This document shows positions 1-5,625 of a stretch of 11,068 bases of DNA, one piece after another. A model generated the notes under the pieces. The model had not been told where the DNA came from. It did no database searches and was given only the letters and a program-made list of their open reading frames with translations. The stretch spans positions 1 to 11,068 of the forward strand of contig JAAZID010000248.1 of the NCBI GenBank assembly GCA_012510295.1, given 5' to 3'. Both the position numbers and the translations under genes were made by a program. Source of the DNA: Methanomicrobiales archaeon (GTDB taxonomy: Archaea; Halobacteriota; Methanomicrobia; Methanomicrobiales; Methanoculleaceae). How positions within the stretch are numbered: position 1 is the stretch's first letter; each line of letters starts with the position of its first letter.

Positions 1-1
1 C

Positions 2-343
2 AAACGCCTTCTCGCTGTCAGGGGTTTTGGGGAGGAGACTGTTGATACCATCCTGCTCTACGCCTGTGAAAAACCCATATTCGTCGTCGATGTCTACACC
101 AGGCGGATATTCTCGCGTTACGGCCTCCTGCCGGAGAACCCCTCTTATGACCGGACACAGCGCCTCTTCGCTGACCACCTGCCCCGGGATGCAGGGCTCT
201 TCAACGACTACCACGCCCAGATCGTCATGCTCGGGAAGACCGCGTGCAGGAAGTCGCCACTCTGTGACCGCTGTCCCATCCGTGTGGTGCATGACACACT
301 CCGGTGCGGCACCCCATCTCCGGCGCCGCACCGCAACCTATAA
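2..343 (+). CDS. Endonuclease III-related HhH-GPD DNA glycosylase, C-terminal part (5' truncated by window edge)
   Basis: The reading frame is open from the window edge and ends at TAA 341-343 (113 codons visible). Residues 4-21 are a helix-hairpin-helix (LAVRGFGEETVDTILLYA). The VVDVYTRR segment follows, with the conserved catalytic Asp of the HhH-GPD superfamily at about residue 30. A Cys cluster sits near the C-terminus (CRKSPLCDRCPI). The family excises damaged bases, acting in base excision repair. In bifunctional endonuclease III the hairpin reads GVGRKT and its Lys is the Schiff-base nucleophile; here the same position is Glu (GFGEET). That predicts a monofunctional glycosylase, as in MagIII-type 3-methyladenine glycosylases. 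The Cys spacing is C-X5-C-X2-C with the next Cys ten residues on, unlike the classical X6/X2/X5 of the 4Fe-4S cluster, so cluster binding is uncertain. Family membership is secure; substrate is inferred. Confidence 0.82.
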   Translation, partial: KRLLAVRGFGEETVDTILLYACEKPIFVVDVYTRRIFSRYGLLPENPSYDRTQRLFADHLPRDAGLFNDYHAQIVMLGKTACRKSPLCDRCPIRVVHDTLRCGTPSPAPHRNL

Positions 344-430
344 TCTCTCTACCGCCCATATCCCCGTATGCCGGGTGGCGCGGCGAATTCCTGCACAGGA
401 AAATGGTTAACCTGCCTCCACAGGAGACTT

Positions 431-479
431 AGAGCGATTATATCCGGTTAGATCCACCTGGATACCGGATGATTGCTCT
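431..479. repeat. Long imperfect inverted repeat between the glycosylase gene and acs
   Basis: ATCCGGT (442-448) pairs with ACCGGAT (464-470), and inside it ATCCA (452-456) pairs with TGGAT (459-463) across a CC turn. Outside, AGAGC (431-435) pairs with GCTCT (475-479) across an internal loop. This gives about 17 base pairs in 49 nt. It may be the terminator or 3' UTR structure of the upstream gene, a protein-binding site, or part of a small RNA; nothing here decides between these. There is no T-run directly after it. Confidence 0.6.
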
Positions 480-482
480 CCA

Positions 483-506
483 GGCATGTGTGCCCGGGAG
501 GCCGGG
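483..506. repeat. Two short GC-rich hairpins
   Basis: GGCA (483-486) pairs with TGCC (491-494) around a TGTG loop, and CCCGG (493-497) pairs with CCGGG (502-506) around GAGG. The two share bases 493-494, so they are alternatives rather than simultaneous. They follow directly on the 431-479 inverted repeat. Short GC-rich hairpins are common by chance in DNA of this composition. Confidence 0.35.
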
Positions 507-540
507 TTATCGTGCCGGATCCCCTCACCTGACCAGAACG

Positions 541-550
541 TTGATATAGT
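541..550 (+). promoter_or_regulatory. Probable TATA box of acs
   Basis: TTGATATAGT is the only AT-rich TATA-like element at a suitable place before acs. An archaeal start site lies about 25 bp downstream of the box centre, here near 571-573. That leaves a leader of about 15 nt carrying AGGGG (576-580) ahead of ATG 588. The box and predicted start are inferred from sequence only. Confidence 0.5.
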
Positions 551-551
551 A

Positions 552-573
552 TCTACATTATTAATAATGTAGA
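552..573. promoter_or_regulatory. Perfect 22-bp palindrome in the acs promoter, likely operator
   Basis: The left half TCTACATTATT (552-562) is the exact reverse complement of the right half AATAATGTAGA (563-573), with no spacer. It fills the space between the probable TATA box and the predicted transcription start, where a bound dimeric repressor would block RNA polymerase recruitment. It contrasts with the GC-rich DNA around it. An RNA hairpin role is less likely because most of it should lie upstream of the start site. The regulator is unknown. Confidence 0.6.
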
Positions 574-587
574 ATAGGGGTAATCGG

Positions 588-2486
588 ATGACTGAAAACT
601 TCAGTGTCAAACTTGAGGAGGCGAGGTACTATAATCCCGAGGTCAGGTGCAGGGAACAGCCCTGGATAGGCAACTACAACCAGGCCTACCAGGCGTTCCT
701 GGCAGACCCCGATGGATTCTGGGATACCATCGCCAGAGACCTCGAGTGGTTCCAGCCCTGGGACCGGGTGAAGGAATGGGACTACCCGTATGCCAGATGG
801 TTCCTGAACGGGAAACTCAACATCACCCACAACTGCCTGGACCGCCACGCCCACAACCAGCGACGCAACAAGGTCGCGATCATGTGGCGGGGGGAGACCG
901 AGAGCGAGGAGCAGATCTACACCTATCGCCAGCTCTTCCAGGCAGTTTGCCGGTTTGCAAACGGCCTTAAGAGCCTCGGCGTCGGGAAGGGTGACCGGGT
1001 ATGTATCTACATGCCGGTGGTGCCCGAGCAGGTCATAGCGATGCTGGCATGTGCCCGGATCGGGGCCATCCACTCGGTCGTCTTTGGAGGGTTCGGCGCT
1101 AACGCGCTTAACCAGAGGATCCGGGGCATAGGCGCGAAGGTAGTCATCACCGCTGACGCCACCTACCGGCGTGGCAGGACTATCCCGCTCAAGAATGTCG
1201 TCGCAGAAGCAGTCGTCAACGCACCGAGCGTGGAGCGGATTGTTGTCCTGCGGCGGGACACCGATACGCCCGTGGAACTCCACCCCGAGATGGAGGTCGA
1301 CTACTATGAGCTGGTCGATGACAGGAGCCGTGAATGTCCAGCTGAGCCGATGGATGCCGAAGATCCGCTCTTCATCCTCTACACGAGCGGCACGACCGGA
1401 ACACCGAAGGGTATCGTGCATGCCTGCGGCGGGTATACGGTCGGAACCTACTACACGGCAAAGCACGTCTTTGACATCAGGGATGATGACGTCTACTGGT
1501 GCACCGCCGACCCGGGCTGGATCACCGGCCACAGTTACGGTGTCTACGGCCCGCTCCTGAACGGCGCCACCTGTCTCCTGACCGAAGCAACCCCCGACTA
1601 TCCGACGCCGGGTAACTGGTGGGATCTCATCGAGGAGTACGGTGTTACCATCTTCTACACCGCCCCGACAGCCATCCGGATGTTCATGCGGGTGGGCGAG
1701 GAGTGGCCGAACCGCTACAACCTCTCATCGCTCCGCATCCTCGGGTCGGTCGGCGAACCGCTCAACCCCGAGGCGTTCGAGTGGTACTACCGCACCATCG
1801 GGAAGGACAGGTGCCCGATCGTGGATACCTGGTGGCAGACCGAGACCGGTATGCATATGCTGACCACTATGGTCGGCGAGCCCATGCGCCCGGGATTCGT
1901 GGGAATGCCTATCCCGGGCGTCGTCGCGGATGTCGTCGATCAGACGGGGAACCCGGTTCCTCCCGGAACCGGTGGCCTCCTGGTCATCAAGGAACCCTGG
2001 CCGTCGATGATGCGGACGGTCTGGGGAGACGACGAGCGCTACCGGAAGTACTGGGAGACCATACCCGGTTGCTACACCGCCGCCGATCTCGCGGTGAAGG
2101 ATAAGGATGGCTACATCATGGTCATCGGGCGTGCCGACGACCTGATCGTCGTCGCCGGGCACAACATCGGCACCGCAGAGGTCGAGAGTGCGCTCGTCTC
2201 CCATGAATCGGTGGCTGAAGCGGCCGTCATCGGGAAACCGGACGCCCTGAAAGGCAACACCATCAAGGCCTTTGTCATCCTCAAAGATGGCCAGCAGCCC
2301 GGGGACAAGCTGAAGAAAGACCTCATCTACCACGTCCGGATGACGCTCGGACCCATCGCCATACCATCCGAGATCGACTTCGTCCAGTCGCTCCCGAAAA
2401 CCCGGAGCGGCAAGATCATGAGGCGAGTCTTAAAAGCACAGGAACTGGGTATGGATCTCGGGGATATCTCGACCCTGGAGGAGTGA
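588..2486 (+). CDS. acs: Acetyl-CoA synthetase, AMP-forming
   Basis: Converts acetate, ATP and CoA to acetyl-CoA, AMP and PPi in the cytoplasm; in a hydrogenotrophic methanogen this mainly lets acetate enter biosynthesis. The 632-residue protein is close to the 630-655 usual for the family. Visible motifs are the phosphate-binding loop YTSGTTGTPKG (265-275), DTWWQTETG with Trp416 at the acetate-pocket position that favours acetate over longer acids, the hinge GRADD before AGHNIGTAE (523-531), and PKTRSGKIMRR with the catalytic, acetylatable Lys at 609. One oddity: the GHR motif reads GHN, with Asn526 in place of the Arg that contacts the nucleotide phosphate in characterised Acs enzymes. The ATG is preceded by AGGGG seven bases upstream, and the N-terminus begins as expected for Acs. 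The promoter carries a perfect palindrome. A propionyl-CoA synthetase is a less likely alternative. Confidence 0.95.
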   Translation: MTENFSVKLEEARYYNPEVRCREQPWIGNYNQAYQAFLADPDGFWDTIARDLEWFQPWDRVKEWDYPYARWFLNGKLNITHNCLDRHAHNQRRNKVAIMWRGETESEEQIYTYRQLFQAVCRFANGLKSLGVGKGDRVCIYMPVVPEQVIAMLACARIGAIHSVVFGGFGANALNQRIRGIGAKVVITADATYRRGRTIPLKNVVAEAVVNAPSVERIVVLRRDTDTPVELHPEMEVDYYELVDDRSRECPAEPMDAEDPLFILYTSGTTGTPKGIVHACGGYTVGTYYTAKHVFDIRDDDVYWCTADPGWITGHSYGVYGPLLNGATCLLTEATPDYPTPGNWWDLIEEYGVTIFYTAPTAIRMFMRVGEEWPNRYNLSSLRILGSVGEPLNPEAFEWYYRTIGKDRCPIVDTWWQTETGMHMLTTMVGEPMRPGFVGMPIPGVVADVVDQTGNPVPPGTGGLLVIKEPWPSMMRTVWGDDERYRKYWETIPGCYTAADLAVKDKDGYIMVIGRADDLIVVAGHNIGTAEVESALVSHESVAEAAVIGKPDALKGNTIKAFVILKDGQQPGDKLKKDLIYHVRMTLGPIAIPSEIDFVQSLPKTRSGKIMRRVLKAQELGMDLGDISTLEE

Positions 2487-2526
2487 TCGGCCTGGTTGCT
2501 ATCTCAATGAATTGGGGAGAGGGCGG

Positions 2527-2551
2527 GGCGAACCCCTGGCAGGGGATCGCC
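2527..2551 (+). terminator. Strong hairpin downstream of acs
   Basis: CCCCT (2533-2537) pairs with AGGGG (2541-2545) around GGC. After one A-A mismatch, GGCGA (2527-2531) pairs with TCGCC (2547-2551) with one slip at the edge. It begins 40 bp after the acs stop. No T-run follows, so it may stabilise the mRNA 3' end rather than terminate transcription, which in archaea usually needs a U-tract. Confidence 0.4.
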
Positions 2552-2582
2552 ACCCCTACACCCCCGGGTTCCTCCTGTCAGG

Positions 2583-2602
2583 ATCCCGGAACACTGCGGG
2601 AT
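2583..2602. repeat. Inverted repeat upstream of the tbp TATA box
   Basis: ATCCCG (2583-2588) is an exact inverted copy of CGGGAT (2597-2602), with eight bases between. It lies 14 bp upstream of the tbp TATA box, where an activator or a second-site regulator could bind. It may also be a late structure in the acs 3' UTR. A six-base arm is weak evidence. Confidence 0.3.
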
Positions 2603-2615
2603 AAATACCCAACCC

Positions 2616-2624
2616 TTTATATAC
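2616..2624 (+). promoter_or_regulatory. TATA box of tbp
   Basis: TTTATATAC is a near-consensus archaeal TATA box. Its centre (2620) is 26 bp before the A of ATG 2646, so transcription should start at or within a base or two of the start codon. With no Shine-Dalgarno sequence upstream of the gene, this points to a leaderless mRNA. Confidence 0.7.
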
Positions 2625-2636
2625 TGTTTTAAGCAC

Positions 2637-2645
2637 TTTATAAAT
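2637..2645 (+). promoter_or_regulatory. Second TATA-like box abutting the tbp start codon
   Basis: TTTATAAAT ends at the base before ATG. Used as a promoter, it would start transcription inside the gene around 2667, removing the initiation codon. TBP bound here would instead cover the start site set by the upstream box, so it could serve autorepression. It may also be just the AT-rich region expected around an archaeal start site. Confidence 0.35.
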
Positions 2646-3209
2646 ATGAAAGAGCACAGACCAGAAGAGTCTCTCAAGATAGAAAATATTGTCGCTTCTG
2701 CAAAAGTGACAGACTCTCTTGATCTCAACTTCCTCGCCTCTCAGCTAGAGGGGGCGGATTATAATAAGAAACGGTTTCCCGGCGTCGTCCTCCGGATGCA
2801 GGATCCAAAGATCGCGGCGCTCGTCTTTGGGTCGGGTAAGGTCGTTCTCACGGGTGCAAAGAGCATCGATAGCCTCACCCGGGGCCTGCAGATCCTGGGC
2901 GATCGGCTGCGCGCACTCGATATCGACATCCCTGATGGTCTGACGTATAAGGTTCAGAATATTGTCACATCAGCTGATCTCGGGACACCGATCAACCTGA
3001 ATAAGATCGCTGTCGGGTTTAACCTGGACAAGATCGAGTACGAGCCCGAACAGTTCCCGGGGCTCGTCTACCGCCTCGACGATCCAAAGGTGGTTGTCCT
3101 CCTCTTTGGTTCCGGCAAACTGATCATCACGGGTGGCAAGCAGCCCGAAGATGCCCGGCGTGCAGTACAGCGGATCCTCTCCGAACTCTCCAGTCTCGGG
3201 CTCATATAA
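2646..3209 (+). CDS. tbp: TATA-box-binding protein (archaeal TBP)
   Basis: General transcription factor that binds and bends TATA DNA and recruits TFB and RNA polymerase. The 187-residue protein is the two-fold repeated saddle: repeat 1 about residues 10-90, repeat 2 about 100-180. Each repeat carries FPG then LxFGSGK (RFPGVVLRM and LVFGSGKVVLTG; QFPGLVYRL and LLFGSGKLIITG). The four DNA-intercalating Phe are F44, F61, F137 and F154, matching F99, F116, F190 and F207 of yeast TBP. About ten charged residues precede the first strand. The protein ends in LSSLGLI, without the acidic tail seen in many archaeal TBPs. No ribosome-binding site precedes ATG; a TATA box 26 bp upstream supports a leaderless start here. 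Methanogen genomes often hold several TBPs, so this could be the main one or a paralogue. Confidence 0.96.
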   Translation: MKEHRPEESLKIENIVASAKVTDSLDLNFLASQLEGADYNKKRFPGVVLRMQDPKIAALVFGSGKVVLTGAKSIDSLTRGLQILGDRLRALDIDIPDGLTYKVQNIVTSADLGTPINLNKIAVGFNLDKIEYEPEQFPGLVYRLDDPKVVVLLFGSGKLIITGGKQPEDARRAVQRILSELSSLGLI

Positions 3210-3230
3210 CTCCATCAGATACCGGCTCCC

Positions 3231-3243
3231 CCTGTTTTTCAGG
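3231..3243 (+). terminator. Small T-loop hairpin after tbp
   Basis: CCTG and CAGG flank TTTTT, 22 bp after the tbp stop. Archaeal RNA polymerase can terminate at T-tracts alone, so the T5 is the relevant part; the four-base arms may be coincidence. Confidence 0.35.
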
Positions 3244-3383
3244 ATCATTCGTATTGCACAGACCCCTTTCGTGACCACCCCGGATATCCCGCGCATTAGA
3301 GTGCGGCAGGAGGGTGGCCTTCCTCCTCACCGATACGGACCGATCACCCTCTATTATCATTAAGGCCGCACCCTCTCTATTGA

Positions 3384-3390
3384 GGAGGTG
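3384..3390 (+). promoter_or_regulatory. Shine-Dalgarno sequence that decides the RNA-kinase start
   Basis: GGAGGTG is a full match to the archaeal anti-Shine-Dalgarno. It overlaps a possible GTG start at 3388, so that codon cannot be the one it serves. The next in-frame GTG, at 3400, lies nine bases downstream, a workable spacing, and is taken as the start. Confidence 0.6.
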
Positions 3391-3399
3391 TACCAGGCC

Positions 3400-4296
3400 G
3401 TGATAATCGTCGGAGAGGGGTGGGAAGAGCTCGCCGCGGCACTCTCGCGAGCATATGCCCGGGAGCGTATCTACGTCATCGGCTTGACGAACAGTGGGAA
3501 GACAACGCTCTGCCGGTACCTCATCGATGCAATACCGCAGAGAGTGAGAGCGTACGTCGACTGCGATACCGGGCAGTCGACGGTCGGCCCGCCGACGACT
3601 GAGGGAATGATCTTCTATCCCGCCTCGCCGGAGCTGCCCGGCCGGCCCCACCTCAGGTTCGTCGGTTCGACGTCCCCCGGCGGCCACTTCCTCCAGACGC
3701 TGACCGGGGCGAAACGCCTCGTCGAAAAAGCTGTCGAACTCGGGGCGGGCGCAACCATCATCGACTCGCCCGGGCTCGTCTCTGGCGGGGTGGGGACCGA
3801 GTTTCAGATCCAGATGATCGATCTGCTCCGCCCGACCCGGATCGTCGCCATCCAGCGCGGGTGGGAGCTCGAACCCCTGCTTGCAAACTTCGCCCGGCAC
3901 CCCGCGATCACGATCCACCATCTCCCCGTATCACCTGCGGCCGTCGTCAGGACTGCGACCGAGCGCCGACATTACCGCGAGGAGCGATTCACCACCTATT
4001 TCTCCAGTGCCCGGTCCCGGGAGGTCTCGCTCCGGGGCATCGGCCTCCAGGGCCGTATACCGAACCTGAAGAACCCTCATGGCGCCGAGCGCCGCCTGGT
4101 CTCACTGAACGACCCCGACAGCTTCAGCCTTGCCCTCGGCATCGCCGGCGGGATAGACACCAGGAGACGCCGGCTTACGGTCGTCGCCCCGGCCTTCGAT
4201 CCGGCCGCCGTCACATCGATACGGTTTGGCTCCCTCAACCTGGATCTCGATGCCGGGCCCGGGTCGATGGAGTCTCATGTCAGGAAGAGGATGTAG
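3400..4296 (+). CDS. Clp1/Grc3-family polynucleotide 5'-hydroxyl kinase
   Basis: Predicted to transfer the gamma phosphate of ATP to 5'-OH ends of RNA (or DNA), a step in RNA processing and repair; archaeal homologues have been shown to be RNA kinases. With the GTG start at 3400 it has 298 residues. Visible are the P-loop GLTNSGKTT (28-36), the Walker-B-type DCDTGQSTVGPPTT (54-67) typical of Clp1/Grc3, FVGSTSPGGHFLQTLTGAKRL (a family signature, about 87-107) and the nucleotide-site loop IDSPGLVSG (121-129). A C-terminal beta-rich region of about 80 residues follows. The eukaryotic-type N-terminal domain is essentially missing, as in archaeal homologues. A GTG at 3388 would add four residues but overlaps the Shine-Dalgarno. 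The gene lies 190 bp after tbp, probably with its own promoter, and its last 22 bp overlap the convergent permease gene. Exact substrate is inferred. Confidence 0.85.
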   Translation: MIIVGEGWEELAAALSRAYARERIYVIGLTNSGKTTLCRYLIDAIPQRVRAYVDCDTGQSTVGPPTTEGMIFYPASPELPGRPHLRFVGSTSPGGHFLQTLTGAKRLVEKAVELGAGATIIDSPGLVSGGVGTEFQIQMIDLLRPTRIVAIQRGWELEPLLANFARHPAITIHHLPVSPAAVVRTATERRHYREERFTTYFSSARSREVSLRGIGLQGRIPNLKNPHGAERRLVSLNDPDSFSLALGIAGGIDTRRRRLTVVAPAFDPAAVTSIRFGSLNLDLDAGPGSMESHVRKRM

Positions 4297-5576
4297 ATCG
4301 CGGTCTGGGCGATCGTGAGCGGAACCCCGACCCGGGCAAACTCCCCGAACGTCAGCGTCTCCCCATCCTTCTCGGCGGCCTGGATTATGATGACGTTGCT
4401 CGCCGCACCGAGGATCAGCATGTTCCCGGCGATGGTGCTCCCGGCTGCAAGCGCCATCATGGCAGGTGTGGACGTCCCGAGGATCTTGAGGACCGGGAGG
4501 GAGAGAGCGACGAAGGGGACGTTTGATATGAATTGCGAGACGATGACGCTCAGCGTGGCGATGACCGGGACAGCGGAGAGGTCGATAGAGCTCCCCGAGA
4601 CGACCGCCTGGAAAACACCTGTCTGCCAGACGCTTGCCATGAGGACGAAGAGGCCGGCAAAGAAGGCCAGGGTCGGCCAGTCGATCCGGCGGAGGACCTC
4701 GACGCGCCGCCCGCTCCCTGCAAGGACCGGGAGCGCCGCAGCAAGCGCTATCCAGGTCAGCCTGATATCGACCTCCGGGGTGAGGATGGCAAGGCCGACC
4801 TTTACCCCGATCAGGAGGATGAGCAGGATGAGTGAGATCCGGGAGAGGGCCGCAAGCCGGGAATCGTGGATCTCCTCCCTGGAGTGCACCAGCACCGCCG
4901 GATGAAACTCATCGCGGAACATCAGGCGGAGGAATCCGTAGGTCATCAGGAGGGATATTGCTGTGGGGATGGCCAGGTAGAGGGGGAACGCAATGAACGG
5001 ATTTTCGATGTTGCCGGAGAGCGCGATCAGGAGGTTCTGTGGGTTTCCTATGGGACTTGCGACGCTGCCGGTCGTTACTGCGAAGGCGAGCGCCAGCAGC
5101 AGAAGTTTTGGGGAGATGCCGTGACGTCGCGCGAGGTAGAGCATGAGCGGCGTGCCGACGATCGCCAGGGTATCGTTCATCAGGAGTGCCGAGAGAGTTC
5201 CGGCGCCGATGAGGATGAGAAGGACCAGGTGATGGACCGACTCCGCCCGGGAGAAGAAGCGGGATGCGACGTGGTAGAGGTAGCCGCTCATGGTGAGTGC
5301 CTCCCCCACCACGAACATGCCGAAGAGGAAGAGCATCACATCGATGTCTATGGATGCAAGCGCTTCCATGGGCGTGATCTCGCCGGCCAACAGGACAGCC
5401 GTGGCTCCAAGAAGCATCACCTGCCAGATGCGGAAGCTAACCCCCCCTATCTTCCTGACCGCAATCAGGAGGAAGACTACACCGAGAACGACGATCGATA
5501 CGAGGCCTGCCACTGGAATCACCGGCAGAGAGAGTTCGTGCTTGCCGGAGATTACTGTATGCCTTTCGCTGGGCAA
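4275..5576 (-). CDS. Ion-transporter superfamily permease (ArsB/NhaD/CitM-like)
   Basis: A polytopic inner-membrane protein of 433 residues with roughly ten to twelve hydrophobic segments; the first is about 20-40, the last reaches the C-terminus. Sequences typical of the ArsB/NhaD/CitM ion-transporter superfamily are visible in both halves: MNDTLAIVGTPLML and TGSVASPIGNPQNLLIALSG in the first, SNVPFVALSLPVLK and AGNMLILGAASNVIIIQAAEKDG in the second. Members move arsenite, Na+/H+, dicarboxylates or other anions; the substrate here cannot be read from sequence. The longest frame begins with TTG at 5576; no ATG occurs until well past the first membrane segment, and GTG codons at residues 19 and 22 are alternatives, none with a clear ribosome-binding site. 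It starts 49 bp after dnaJ on the same strand, but a terminator lies between, so it is probably a separate transcript. A weak AT-rich element (TATTTTTG, near 5594-5602) may be its promoter. Confidence 0.85.
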   Translation of the reverse strand: MPSERHTVISGKHELSLPVIPVAGLVSIVVLGVVFLLIAVRKIGGVSFRIWQVMLLGATAVLLAGEITPMEALASIDIDVMLFLFGMFVVGEALTMSGYLYHVASRFFSRAESVHHLVLLILIGAGTLSALLMNDTLAIVGTPLMLYLARRHGISPKLLLLALAFAVTTGSVASPIGNPQNLLIALSGNIENPFIAFPLYLAIPTAISLLMTYGFLRLMFRDEFHPAVLVHSREEIHDSRLAALSRISLILLILLIGVKVGLAILTPEVDIRLTWIALAAALPVLAGSGRRVEVLRRIDWPTLAFFAGLFVLMASVWQTGVFQAVVSGSSIDLSAVPVIATLSVIVSQFISNVPFVALSLPVLKILGTSTPAMMALAAGSTIAGNMLILGAASNVIIIQAAEKDGETLTFGEFARVGVPLTIAQTAIYILFLT

Positions 5577-5593
5577 TCTCCCGGAACGGCGAC

Positions 5594-5625
5594 CAAAAAT
5601 AGGATGCCGGCCCCTGTAGGGGCCG
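5594..5625 (-). terminator. Intrinsic-type terminator of the grpE-dnaK-dnaJ operon
   Basis: On the minus strand CGGCCCC and GGGGCCG (5608-5625) form a perfect seven-base-pair GC stem around a four-base loop. It begins directly after the dnaJ stop codon. A T5 run follows nine bases later (5595-5599). This is the clearest terminator in the window and separates the chaperone operon from the permease gene. Confidence 0.7.

Noticed and set aside
27..410. A 127-codon frame overlapping the partial glycosylase gene
   Set aside because: Ser/Thr/Arg-rich frame-shifted product; the frame beginning at base 2 gives the recognisable HhH-GPD protein.
561..1532. A 323-codon open frame antisense to acs
   Set aside because: High-GC shadow of acs: low-complexity product rich in Asp, Val, Pro and Gly, no recognisable domain, and acs on the other strand has every family motif.
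3388..3399. RNA-kinase start at GTG 3388
   Set aside because: That codon lies within the GGAGGTG ribosome-binding site, which serves GTG 3400 instead.
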